Shown here: positions 1 through 10,658 of the stretch, one piece after another
Position numbering within the stretch: position 1 is the stretch's first letter
Layout of the letters: each line of letters begins with the position of its first letter
Source: Humulus lupulus
Lineage: Eukaryota; Streptophyta; Magnoliopsida; Rosales; Cannabaceae
DNA: 64,000 nt
Assembly: GCF_963169125.1 (NCBI RefSeq)
Contig: NC_084802.1
Location: forward strand, 109,620,903-109,684,902
Direction of reading: 5' to 3'
Program-made: the position numbers and the translations under genes
The notes under the pieces: model-generated
The model's input: the letters and a program-made list of their open reading frames with translations, nothing else
The model's database searches: none
Told to the model about the DNA's origin: nothing

Positions 1-3000
1 TAACTCAAACAACCGAGTTAAAACTTTTCATGTCCAAACGCCTTACTTAAGGTCTATTGTGGTTTATTCCCACGACACACCACCACATCACCTAACCCCT
101 CAGGGTCCAAAGGAAAACACTAGATTCTGTCACCCGCTCGACCCTCCTGGTACGACGTACCCAAGGAGGTGGAATGATATCCATTCCGAATTCTCATTCA
201 AAAATCAAATCTAATTGGATCCTTTATCCATTCCTGGTATCCCAACTTGTACTACCTTAGCAAGGTCCTTCCCTGCTTCATCTCAAGCCAACACTTTGAA
301 TTCCATAGATCATTGACACTCACCAGCTAATCATACCTACTAGCGTTACGCCAAACTCAGTCGTCGCCTTGTCCACTTTATTACAGTCTATGGCGCTATC
401 CCCTGACTGACACACGCCTCACAGCTAGGAGTTCCGTCTCCAATTATAACTCCCCTCGCTCAATCGAGGATTTCAAACACAGATCATCTGTCCGTTACTT
501 TTCACCACCTCTGTGTCTTCAACGCTATCTTTCTTACTAATACCCAATACTCAAGCACCTTATGATATGCATAACTGTTAACTTAACGCTCCAAGTATAT
601 CAACCACGTTCATTCTTTCACCTCCCGCCAGGTTCGATCCATCCTCGCGTCAATTATTCCTGGGCGTGTCCTTTATGCAATCACTCTTTACTTAACCAAA
701 ACACACGCAAATTCCATCATCGTCCGTAACCAATCAAATCTTACCTTGTCTTCTGAATTTCTTTCTGATTTGACACCACTCAATCCGTCTAACCTCAAGT
801 TTTACTGTTCTCCTCATCTTTGATGTAGAAATCACTGGAGGTGCTTATGCAGTAGGTGACGCGCTTACCAGTCTTGTTGTGCTTTCAATCCTTCAGACGC
901 TCTTCATTAGCTTTTTTGCGGCTTCAGATCAATTCTTCTCTTACCTGTCCTTTCTTCTTGCAGCTATAATCTGAGAACTCCTGACGACACCCAACTAACA
1001 CTCCGTAGAACCTTACCTGAGACTCTGCCTTCTGGGTACTAACGTCTTCAGCATAATAATCAGTTGCTCACCATTTCCGTCTGGGAGTAATCCACATGCA
1101 CTGCTCGTGAGCTTGAAGGGGACTTGCCCACACCGTTCATGCATTCTCTGCCTAAAGAACTTACCTGTGCCGCTGTAGCTTGAACCATTCCAGAATCTTT
1201 GTCACCAACTCCTCACACTCTAGCCGGCGCAAACTAGACAATCCACGAAATGTCTCTATCCTTAGTTTCCAACTAGCAATAAACAAGTCACAAATCAACT
1301 CTTGGGGACATCGTCCCATCTTGCATCCAACATTGTACTTTTCGTCCTAACCCGACGATACTAGCAATCCTCGCAGTATAACACACTAGCTACACCAGGC
1401 TCAGATTCCTTCGATTGCTCCAATAGACTTTTTGTCGGCCAAAACCGTCTTCTACAACATCCCTTATACCAATCCTATCTGTAGTCTGACCTTGAAGTAT
1501 TCCCTAAATCTTTCTTTGCATACTCACATAACTTTTCCACTGGTTAGCTCTATCTCCTTTACGTACTCCAGATGATATCCTCAACAATCCATCTGCCAGA
1601 GTTTCTAATTCCTTCTCAATAAGTATTACTGTCCTCAGCCTCTCAAATGGCACCATTGAGGCAACCTCTCTATGTCCATCTCCCTCTCGGAACATTCTCA
1701 ACACCGAGCCCTTCCAGTTCGTTACATGCCCAACGCATAAGCTCGTCAGTTAAATACTCATCCTTGAGGACTCAGCCTCGAACCTCGAATGTATCGATGC
1801 ATTCCAGTTCTCCGTTTCCCGCACCATGGGAAATCCATCCTAACATCTCGAGTCATTCTACGTAGAAGTCATGCCCTCACCTGACCTCCTCTCAGGTGGC
1901 ATCCTCTTCCTCATGTGCATACCAATTAACCTCCTGGTTCCTGTCGCCATCCCGATAACTACCTTTTCGATCCGGCTTCTTTCCAATCTCCATCTAGGTG
2001 CCCAAGCACTGTCTGGAGTCCTTTTTCCCTCAAAATTGAGAATCCGACCTCGCTGCGTTCTATCAATACAAGTACCATCTCATCAGTCATACTTTTCCCC
2101 TATTTCTTGGCAATCTAGAAGCCACAACACTAACCGGGGTTCTTTCAACTTGATTATCACGAATCTATCTTTACTAATTCCATCAAAGGAAGCACCGCCC
2201 TTGCGGCTCTAGCACTCATGCTCTAATCATCAACCATCAGTTCCTCGAACAACATGGCCCTCTCCGCCATCCACATGCAAACGAAAACTCTTTCCTCAAA
2301 GCAGCCCAATGCTTTAGACTATTCCAGATCTCATGTCCTTAAATGGGTCGCCACCAATTCCAGATACATCCATTTGTATAAATTTCTGAAATGAACTATC
2401 CAATTCCCCAACCCATTGATCTACGCTGTCGTTACCCCTAACAGTCCAAACCAGACTTAAACATTTGCCCGCCTCCACGGTTCTAATCATGTCTTTAAAA
2501 TCTCTTCTAACCATTCATCATCTAGGTTCTTTCCAACCCATTAAGCCAGTACCTCAGCCCAAGTACCAATTCCAGGCATCCCTCTGCCTCAACATTTAAC
2601 ATAACCCTCTAATCATGATCTCTCATCCTCTTAACCATGGGTGGAATTAACTCTACTCATCTATTGATAAATTCCTTGTCAACTCGAATTCTCCTCAAAA
2701 CCCGAGGATAACACCCTTTAAGCCTTTCATATAGTACCCTTATCTGTCCATACTTCACAGTAAACCAACACTGGTAACCTTACTGTCAAAACCTCGAAAT
2801 CAGCTATTTCCCCAGAGAAATCTGCTATCCTTCTATCCCGTCACAACTGACAAACTCCACAGCTTACTCACGCCCTAGTGACCCTTTGCTGCTGCTTTTT
2901 GGGATAACTGGAGATCCCAACTCCAACTTATACCTAGAATCCCTCTCTCCACACACTATCAGGTCCACAAACCCTTCTAGGAACCAACAACACGAGTTCA

Positions 3001-3521
3001 CCTGTCAAAACTGACCCAACTCCTGAACTCTGTGGTCCCTACTCTGAACCAAACCACCACTAGGTCCAAACATCCACAGGTATAATGCACACACAAGCAT
3101 ATACTAGGTCAAATCCATAATGATATACATTTAGCTACCAAATTCATCATCACCAAGTATACCCAGATCTCAACATGCTTCACACAAGCAAATAAACAGA
3201 TATAACTAATGAATTAATTCAGAAAATTAACCACATACACTCAATATGCGAACCATTATGCCAATATTCATCCATATGCATAATAGTATTATTCAGCATG
3301 CATCAATCTCAACATGCAATAGTCAAGGGCCAGGCCCTATCAGTATCTCATGCATATGTCATCTCATTCCTCATGCTCCATATAAATAAGCAGGAAAACA
3401 GGGCATTCAAACATATATTCAGTCATGTCAATCATTCATACCAACCAACCCTGAGTCGAGCTTGCCACTGACAGCGAGCGTATATGTTCGGTCGATCTCC
3501 AGAACCAATAAACCTTGGCTC
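1..3521 (-). pseudogene. TE-A internal region, decayed gag/leader
   Basis: This stretch should hold the leader and gag of TE-A on the minus strand. No minus-strand open frame exceeds about 70 codons (for example 1504-1704 and 2314-2514), and I see no zinc knuckle or protease motif. It is either a long non-coding leader or a thoroughly decayed gag. No host gene, RNA gene or promoter could be supported here. Confidence 0.45.
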
Positions 3522-3533
3522 GCTCTGATACCA
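3522..3533 (-). other. TE-A primer-binding site (initiator Met-tRNA type)
   Basis: Read on the minus strand the sequence is TGGTATCAGAGC, the common plant retrotransposon primer-binding site complementary to the 3' end of initiator methionine tRNA. It lies 3 bp inside the LTR edge at 3537, which fixes both the LTR end and the minus-strand orientation. Confidence 0.9.
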
Positions 3534-4031
3534 AGTTGTAACGCCCTACTTCCTTAGAGCCGTTACTAAGTGATTTTTAAGACAAAACAGTGTGCAAAGA
3601 ACTCGCTAACCGAGGTTTTGAGACAAAAGTGTGACTAATTAAACTTTAAGGCTGTAATCTTAGAAAATGCGTCGTTTCATTTAAAACTGCTAGTATTAAA
3701 CCTTTGGGATCCCAAAAATAAGGTTTGAAAACTATTTACATCTTGAAATAAGTTTACAGTTGATAAATCATAAAATCATAGATTATTACAGCCATTTTCA
3801 AATAAACCCCCAACCAAAGCAGTCGGGCAGGCCAAACATGTACGCGTCGCTTCACGCTCTCCGTACTCATGGTTGGTTGACTCGGTCTTTGCCCTACCTG
3901 CAACACGGAGCACCCGTGAGCCGAAGCCCAGCAAGAAAACCCATGCAGAACATAACATATGCAATGTATACAGTTTTATCATAACAGATAATCCACAGAT
4001 AAACAAGTCAACCATCAGACTAAGCAAACAC

Positions 4032-4148
4032 ATGTATCCACCGGGCCCCGCCCTGATTATAGCATAACACATGAATCCACCGGGCCCCGCCCTGATTATA
4101 GCATAACACATGAATCCACCGGGCCCCGCCCTGATTATAGCATCCCAT
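4032..4148. repeat. Tandem repeat, 3 x 39 bp, in TE-A LTR
   Basis: Three head-to-tail copies of a 39-bp unit start at 4032, 4071 and 4110. Each contains ACCGGGCCCCGCCCTGATTA. The copies are nearly identical: the first has ATGTATCC where the others have ATGAATCC, and the third diverges at its 3' end. Confidence 0.9.
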
Positions 4149-4164
4149 GTGCTAGGTGTTACTT

Positions 4165-4272
4165 TCGGCCCACGGCCGCCCCGGCCTACGCCGTACTCGG
4201 CCCACGGCCGCCCCGGCCTACGCCGTACTCGGCCCACGGCCGCCCCGGCCTACGCCGTACTCGGCCCTTGCC
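4165..4272. repeat. GC-rich tandem repeat, 3.4 x 32 bp, in TE-A LTR
   Basis: Perfect 32-bp units start at 4165, 4197 and 4229, with a partial fourth copy at 4261. Each unit contains CCACGGCCGCCCCGG and CTACGCCGTAC. It is a CpG-dense block inside an otherwise AT-rich LTR, immediately downstream of the 39-bp repeat. Confidence 0.9.
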
Positions 4273-5975
4273 GTTCATTTCATCATAATCACACATATAG
4301 TACATTTGAAATAATCATTCACACACATCATGATTCATTTAAGGTTTAAACATTTGCACATAATACAATCTGGGGCCATGCCCTACAATCACACAGTGGG
4401 GCCATGCCCTATTCTCGGGTGTTACGGTTTTCTTACCTTAATTCCAAATGCTTTAAATAGAAAAAATGACGGCCCCCGAGCACGATCCACTTCCCGAGCA
4501 CTAGCTTAACACCTAGTCACAACCAAGATAATGGATACCAATAAGATTAATCTCCAATGAGTTTCTAAACCAAGTTCTAGTACTCGGAACGTTGAAATTC
4601 ACCAAACATTGTAAAAGACTCAACCCCGAGCACCCTAGGTTAAATTCCCAAGCCCAAATTCTCAAAATCCCAAAATTCCTTAAGCGCCCCGGCATGGCCC
4701 AACCATGCCGCGGCATGGCCCCCAAACAGGGCCACAAAAACGCCCAGAAACAGGTAAGGGCCGTGGCCCTACAAGGACCATGCCGCGGCCCGCCCTCCAT
4801 CCTCAGCACAACTTAGCCTTCAAGGGCTACGGCCCTCCAAGAACTATGCCGCGGCCCGACCCTTCAAACCCAGAAAAACCCACCATTTTCAAGCTTAAAA
4901 CCTCACCTAAAGCCATCCCAAAGCTCCCAATTCAAAACCAATTAATAATCACAACATTAGGATGGTTTAAACAACACAATTCCACCAAAAATCCAACCTA
5001 ACACTCACCAAGATCCAAATTCCAAATTTCTGAAATTTCAAACCTAAAACTCAAAACCAACCATAGAAATTCTCAATTTCAACCATCAAACTTTAATTTA
5101 AACCTTACCTCAGTTGTAGAATCGTTTCCCAAAGGATCCCATGACCTATCTTCAAAGTTTCAAGCCTCAAACTCCACCTTGAATATCAAAAACCCATAAA
5201 CATTCACAACCCAACAAAATCTCAGAAATTTAACTTGAGAAAAAGAATTAATTGCTTACCTTTACCCTGATTTGTTCTTGGTTAACTCTTGAGCTATACC
5301 TCCAAATCCCACCATCAATTTTCAGAAATTCAAGCTTGATTTCTCCTAAGATTTCTGTGGATTTCATGAAAGAAAGAGGAAAGAAAGAAGAAGAGGAGAG
5401 GGTGGAGGCTAGGTCGGTTTCTCTAAGTCTCCAAATGGTTTATTTGTTTTGTTTTTATAACTTAAGTTGGTTACCTCAAGGTTCGGGGTACCAAAATATC
5501 CCCGAGGCAAAAATGGTAAAATCCCCCAGTATTCCCGCCTAGACATCCTAACCTCAAATATATCTCCAATTATTTATTTTCATAACCCAATATCAAAAAT
5601 ACTCCTTGACTTGCCCAAAGTCAATTATAATGCCCCGTTGTGACTTTCCCCGCTATTCAGCTCTAGGATCGCCTCGTGCCGAAAGTTACCAATCACGGAA
5701 ATACCCACATACCACTGTGGTCTCAACAATCATCACATATTAATAAAGTTATGCCCAACATGGCCAAAATTACAATTATGCCCTTCAAACACAATCCGGC
5801 CCTACATGCATACTAATATACATAGTCATGCATCTCAAATAATCAAATAGTCACATAACATGCTTTAAATCATAATCATGCATTTAATTCCTAAAACCAC
5901 ACATAAATCCCAACCTGCCCTCCTGGCACACTAATCAAGGCCCTTAAGCCTTATTAGCGAATTTGGGTCGTTACA

Positions 5976-6546
5976 AAGCTTTTCCCCCAAAATCCTCTTC
6001 TTCTTCCTCTTGATTTTTTCCAAATCTCTAAATAAAATTGCTAAAGAAAATACTAATACCAAAACCTAAAACTAACACTAACACTCAAATAAAATATTTT
6101 TTCTTTTTATTTTTCTTCATTTTCTATGTGTTTTTCTCTTTACAATGGAAGCTCTCTCTAAAATGGTGGTTGCTCCAAGGTTGAAGAAGATAAAGTTCTC
6201 CCTCTCTAGGGCTCCAAAAATGGGTATATAAACCCTTTTCTTTTTCTTCTACACGTGGGGACCACTCTTTCCTCCAAAAAAAATGTCAGCTTCTTTCCAC
6301 CTCATCCTCCCACTAGTCAACTCACTCCACCTCATTTAATCACTTGCCAAGTGTGCAAACTTTTATATTGCTGGCTGCACACACTTTGCTGCAGCAAAGT
6401 GCTAGAATTCAGCTCCAAGATAATTTCTTTGCACATTTTTCACTAAGCTTTCCAAGCATCTTTTCGTTTTGCCTTCAAAAATAGATATCACAATTTTAGA
6501 TCATAATCTCACTATTTTCCCACAAGATTTATTATTAATTAAAATA
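5976..6546. other. Non-coding stretch between TE-A and TE-B
   Basis: No gene is visible. The stretch is pyrimidine-rich, has a TATA-like GGTATATAAACC near 6223-6234, and includes a perfect 20-bp palindrome at 6382-6401. It is probably part of the older DNA into which TE-A and TE-B inserted. The short open frames at 6255 and 6469 show no recognisable domain. Confidence 0.5.
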
Positions 6547-6551
6547 ACATA
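6547..6551. repeat. TE-B target-site duplication, left copy (ACATA)
   Basis: The 5 bp immediately outside the left LTR match ACATA at 18160-18164 exactly, confirming the insertion boundaries. Confidence 0.93.
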
Positions 6552-7143
6552 TGTTGACCCTGATTTTGGTCAACTGACACGGAGTCAAAATACGCTTGAC
6601 GTGGATGAATGCGTTGAAAAGGACGTGATGACGAAAATAATAAGAACACGATATTTTATAGTGGTTCGGCCCCAGGATCTGGTAATAACCTACGTCCACT
6701 TAGATTGTTATTGATGTGAGAATCAAAGGAGTGATCAAAGAACTAGGGTTCAATGAGTTTCACTGACCTCTGAAGAAAAATACAATATCTCCAATAGAAT
6801 TACTCTAGTCTCAAATAATTTGAAAGCCAAAAAGTCCCTCCCTTGAGCTATCTTTCTCTATTTATAGGCCCAAGAGGGATTACATGAATCTGTTACAGAT
6901 ATTCTCTCCTAAATAATCAGATACTCAGGAGATTGTGGGAGTTAATTTCGGGATTTACCAAGATCTTTATAGAAACATCATGAAGCATGCGGAACCTGCG
7001 ACCAATCTGGTCGCAGGTAAGTTTCGGCTGCCTACTTCTTATAATTTGTCTTCTGGTCGATACCCTAGCAGAGTTCCTCCAAGTGTCAGCCACGTGTCCG
7101 GGAATCACTCGCCACGCCATCTACGCCAGTTTTTTAGATAACA
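6552..7143 (-). repeat. TE-B 3' LTR (left, 592 bp)
   Basis: Plus-strand ends are TGTTGACCC and GATAACA. It aligns without gaps to 17568-18159. A minus-strand TATA box (CTATAAATAG) lies near 6863-6872. A near-perfect hairpin, CCTGCGACCA-ATC-TGGTCGCAGG, lies at 6995-7017. Confidence 0.95.
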
Positions 7144-7160
7144 TTTGCCCCCCAAGTTTA
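7144..7160 (-). other. TE-B polypurine tract
   Basis: On the minus strand the sequence is AACTTGGGGGGCAAA, immediately upstream of the 3' LTR. This is the expected plus-strand DNA primer of an LTR retrotransposon, and the same tract sits before the 3' LTR of TE-F at 55822-55837. Confidence 0.85.
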
Positions 7161-7378
7161 TTTATTACGAGCAATAAATAAACTTTTGAGGAAACGACCC
7201 TTCGGTGACCCCGCCATACGTGTCAGAACCCTTCGTGTGTTCTTGGAAAAAGCAACCTACTCTTGTCTAATCATGCCTTTTCGCTTCCCCAGTAATAATT
7301 CGACAGCTATCTCGTTTCCCCATACTTCGAAAAAGGGGAAGCTGATGATTAATCCCTTTTAATGCCACAAACAAAACT

Positions 7379-7386
7379 TATATATA
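7379..7386 (+). promoter_or_regulatory. TATA box of the TE-B antisense gene
   Basis: TATATATAAC stands about 180 bp upstream of a good 5' splice site and in front of an apparent 5' UTR. The second copy, TE-F, has TTATATAA at the matching place (55599-55606, minus strand). Together these suggest an internal promoter firing opposite to the LTR promoter. The interval 7161-7378 upstream holds no gene and is presumably promoter DNA. Confidence 0.55.
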
Positions 7387-7557
7387 ACATCTCCGAAGTT
7401 CTCTTTTTCTTTTTACACACGCCATTACTCTTTCAAGAAACCCTAAAACCAGAGCTTCCATTTTCTTCCGGAGACCGTCCTTCTGCGTTTTCAAGACTCA
7501 GCCCGAGAGTTCCCTGATCTCCGAAAACTCTTACCAATCTCCACGACCTTTTTTCTG

Positions 7558-7980
7558 GTAAGTCTTGGAATCTTTATGTTTCATATTTTTTTAATGCATG
7601 TTTCTGCGTGTTAACTGTTGAGTTTATCTACTTCTGGGTTGAGATGCTTGTCAGTAGAATGTCTTGTGGGTGAAAAAAAAATTACGAGTTAGTTTGATAG
7701 TTGAGATCATACTTTTTAGGACGTAAAATCGAAGTAAAAGTTCGATTTTTAGGCCAGCCGAAAAAATAGGTTTTTCCCGCCCTAAGGGGAGTTGAAAAAG
7801 CTTTTATGAAAAAACTTTTTGCTTTCACCCTTTGATCTGTTTCTCAAACTATTCGTGCGGAAAATTTTAGCTTTTGTTAGAATGGTGCTGTATAAAAGCT
7901 TAACTTTTATACTCGACCAGCGTTATTCTAAAAAGTCTTAAAAATTCTCTATCCTCACCTCCCCATTCTTCTATTTGCAG
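7558..7980 (+). other. Putative 5' UTR intron of the TE-B antisense gene
   Basis: The donor TCTG|GTAAGT at 7558 and the acceptor CTTCTATTTGCAG| ending at 7980 frame a 423-bp AT-rich segment. The first ATG downstream, at 7987, opens the long reading frame 7 nt after the acceptor. A matching acceptor is kept in TE-F (TTCTGTATGCAG), supporting a real leader intron. Confidence 0.55.
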
Positions 7981-7986
7981 ACTTTA

Positions 7987-10612
7987 ATGCTAGATTTGTG
8001 GGGAGGTGAACGGCCCATCAACGACGATCTTCTTGCCCAGCTGCTTGAAGGCGAAGAACAACCATCCGACCGAGTTTCCGAAATCCCATTTTCACAATCT
8101 TCCTCTAGACCTCGTCCATCACCTCCTCAAATGGCCCGCTCTAAATCTTTAGGCAAGAAAAGACCTGACTCCGAAGATAGCCCAAACTCTCCTGCCCAGC
8201 CTGATTCACAGGCTAGGGTTCCTTCAACTAGTGGTCGAGAAAATCCCGCTCCTAACCCTAATATCCAAATCAGAGCCCGCCCTCGTCATCAAAATCTTCC
8301 TGATGTCAAGTGGTATCTCTCCCCGACCAGCCAAGTGACTCCTCGGATGCTTGCTAACTACCTCAAGAAGTATCTTCTCACAGGGGTCAATCTCAAAATT
8401 CCTGCTGCAGACCAAAGGGCTAACCTTCCCGGAGGTGTTTACAGTGCTTGGTCTAGGTATCATATAGAGGTGGGGGCTACCCTCCCTCTACATCCTTTTT
8501 ATCAAGGGGTGGCCAACTATTTTGGTGTCGCCCCCTTCCAAATTACCCCGAATAGATATAGAATGCTGGCCGCACTCTATATCCTCTACAAACTTAAAAA
8601 ATGGCCAGAACCTACCCCCCATGAGGTCAATTATCTCTTCGACCTCAAGTCCAACCCTCAACAGTATGGGACGAGCTTCTTCCATCTTTGTCACCAGGAG
8701 ACAAACCGGACGTTCCTGAGTGACACTACGCACATATCCAACGTGGGGCAGTACAGCAAGGAGTACTTCCTCACTCCAGACATGACCAGCAACAACCTGG
8801 CCTTCACCCGAGGAGGTAAGTGCTGTTTTTACTGGTCGATACTTTTCATCAGCGAATTTTCCTTCATTTTTCTTAAAGTTCACTTTGTCTTTCAGGACCA
8901 TGGCTACGTCCGACCCCAACACTAGACATGGTGTTGAGGTCCACCGCATTGGCCAAGATGACAGACACAGAGAAAAGCGTCAAGTCCCTGGTCACTAACG
9001 AGAATCTGAGGCTATCCGGCCTCCTGGCTCCTCGCCATGAAACAAGAGGACCCGTGGTAGCAGATACCATTGCCGAGGGGGATCCCGAGCAGCAACCCCC
9101 TACGTCCCCTCCACGAAGGAGGCCGACGGGGGTTGCAATCAGGGAACCCACGGGCAATCCTTCCGCAGAAAGGCCTTCTGCACCCCAAGGCAAGGGGAAA
9201 CAAAAGGCAACAGAATCTGTTGTTGACTTGGGTGAATCCTCCGAAGAAAACGGTACATTTATTTCGCTTTTAAATAACTTGCCAATTCCCTGTCACTTGT
9301 TTGATGGGGAGGGCAACTTTACGTATACTCCAAATCTAGAGTCAGACTTCTTCGTGCCAGATAGTGAGTGTGTGACTAATAGAATCAATAGTATAGCGAC
9401 CAGTAGTTGTAGCTCAGGTATTAAACTTTGTGACATCTTTCCTGTTTTACCAAGAGTTTTTATCTGCCTTTGTCTTATCATTTTCATATGTTTATTTTTA
9501 CGCAGATATGGCCACTCCCAATGTCTTCGATTTATACCAGACTGAGGAGGAGGTAGAAGTCCCTCTGGTTCGGCGAAAAACATCCAGGAGGCATAACGGC
9601 GAATCGAGCCAAGGACCTCCTGCCAAGAAGGGTCGAACAGAAGGTCCTTCCAAGGACGTGCCAACTGGGCGAACCTCTGCCCAGCCTTTGGTTCCTGTTG
9701 AGAAGGAAACCCCACCTGCTACGACGAGCCCTCCACCTGCAGCCGCCAAAGAACAAAACCAGCGGGACGAAGCTCTTGGGGTCAAACTTTCGAACCGTGC
9801 CTTGCGAGCTGCCAAGGACCGCCTTGCACACATCGTGAGGTACGACTGTTGCAAGGATGCGATGGTTGAGGCTGAGAATATGGGGGTCGACCAAATCCTG
9901 AACAGGGCCCTAAACGAAATGGCCAGCGTAAGCATTTCTTATCTCTTTGGCCTTCGTCTTTTATTCTTTGCAATAGACTAACTTTATCCTTTGTCCACAG
10001 GCTTTGCTGACTGCAACTGCTGATCGTACCTGTGCCCAAGCTACCATCGACCAGGCTCGGGCAAAGGCCATCGAGAGGTACCAGGCGAAAGCTGCTGAGG
10101 AGCTTCAGGCTGCAGAAGCCAGGAATGTGGGGGAGTTGGAGGCGGTCACCCAGCAGAAGGATGCTGTGGTGGCAAAGCTAGCGGAGGTCGAAGCTTCGAA
10201 GGTAGCTTTGAGGAAGCAGAGGGAGGAGTACCAGGAGTCCAGCCGAGTCCAATACCGCGAATGCAAGAGACTCAATGAGGAGCTTCTTGGCAAGGACAAG
10301 GCCATAGCTGCTTTTGAGAGCCAAATAGAGCAGCTGAAGCTTGCCAATGCCAAAGATCTGGAAAGGTGCAAGAATGCGACGCTTCGGTGTTTTTATGACT
10401 TCTGGAAACACAACCAGGGCGCCAACTTTGACTACCTTTCAGAAGATGTCAGGAGTCCTGAGCTGGCCCGCTGCACTGCTCGATTGGCTGAAGAGGAAAG
10501 AGCAAGGATCCCTGCCTCCCCAAGCATCGCTGGCGCAGAGGAAGGAGGAGTCATTGAGGATACGACCAATCAGAATGTTGATAAAGACCCTCCTGCTCCT
10601 AATGCCTCTTGA
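7987..10612 (+). CDS. Intact four-exon antisense gene of TE-B (PF04195-like protein, 794 aa)
   Basis: Exons are 7987-8815, 8896-9417, 9506-9927 and 10001-10612. All introns (80, 88 and 73 bp) have GT-AG ends. The joined frame is 2385 nt, 794 codons plus a TGA stop, with no internal stop. Residues about 105-276 resemble the PF04195 'putative gypsy type transposon' family (motifs PLHPFYQGVANYFGVAP and LFDLKSNPQQ). Residues 277-591 are low-complexity with basic patches (GKKRP, AKKGR) that could serve nuclear import. Residues about 595-735 are rich in Glu, Ala, Lys and Leu and look like a long coiled coil. The molecular function is unknown. The gene is convergent with gag-pol of the same element. 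The start was chosen because it is the first ATG after the leader-intron acceptor; an earlier in-frame TTG was rejected as a plant start. Confidence 0.85.
8816..8895 (+). other. Intron 1 of the TE-B antisense gene
   Basis: GGAG|GTAAGT to CTTTCAG|GACC, 80 bp. It joins two frames at phase 1. The equivalent intron in TE-F is 54085-54165, 81 bp. Confidence 0.85.
9418..9505 (+). other. Intron 2 of the TE-B antisense gene
   Basis: CTCAG|GTATT to TTACGCAG|ATATG, 88 bp, phase 1. The matching intron in TE-F is 53472-53562, 91 bp. Confidence 0.85.
9928..10000 (+). other. Intron 3 of the TE-B antisense gene
   Basis: CCAGC|GTAAGC to TGTCCACAG|GCTTT, 73 bp, phase 0. The matching intron in TE-F is 52982-53058, 77 bp. 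Confidence 0.85.
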
Positions 10613-10640
10613 ACTTTTTATTTTTTCCTTTCTTTAATTA

Positions 10641-10658
10641 CACGACCTACGGGTCGTG
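10641..10658. terminator. Conserved hairpin 28 nt after the antisense gene stop (TE-B)
   Basis: CACGACC-TACG-GGTCGTG forms a 7-bp stem with a 4-nt loop. TE-F keeps the stem (ACGACC-CGTG-GGTCGT at 52315-52330) although the loop differs. It lies at the convergence of the antisense gene and the 3' end of pol. A role in 3' end formation is possible but inferred. Confidence 0.45.

Larger units (their letters stand above)
1..5975 (-). mobile_element. TE-A: Ty3/gypsy LTR retrotransposon, 5' part, truncated by window start
   Basis: The element lies on the minus strand. Its 5' LTR (3537-5975) is bounded by TGTAACG and CGTTACA on the plus strand, and a primer-binding site for initiator Met-tRNA follows at 3522-3533. 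The internal region runs leftwards off the window. The LTR is unusually long at about 2.4 kb; long LTRs with this primer suit chromoviruses such as the Tekay type, but lineage is inferred because no intact pol is visible. The 3' LTR and one target-site duplication lie outside the window, so the boundaries rest on the LTR terminus and the primer site only. Confidence 0.8.
3537..5975 (-). repeat. TE-A 5' LTR (2439 bp)
   Basis: On the minus strand it begins TGTAACGACCC (at 5975) and ends GGGCGTTACA (at 3537), a short inverted terminal match. It contains two sets of GC-rich tandem repeats (4032-4148 and 4165-4272) and several CCATGCCGCGGC-type words between 4690 and 4850. No protein is coded. The open frames at 3760-4349 and 4513-5001 are by-products of the tandem repeats and GC-rich composition. 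Confidence 0.8.

Noticed and set aside
4032..4272. CRISPR-like array of regularly spaced repeats
   Set aside because: The units are contiguous tandem copies with no unique spacers, and the DNA is eukaryotic.
3776..4349. Overlapping open frames with repeated AIIRAGPGGF-like peptides
   Set aside because: They are produced by the 39-bp and 32-bp tandem repeats in the TE-A LTR, where unit lengths divisible by three keep one frame open.
7975..7986. TTG start codon for the antisense gene
   Set aside because: TTG is not a normal plant start, and these bases overlap the leader-intron acceptor. The ATG at 7987 fits splicing and is conserved in TE-F.
8488..8949. 153-codon minus-strand frame over the antisense gene's first exons
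   Set aside because: It runs across an intron boundary of the plus-strand gene and shows no domain; composition explains it.
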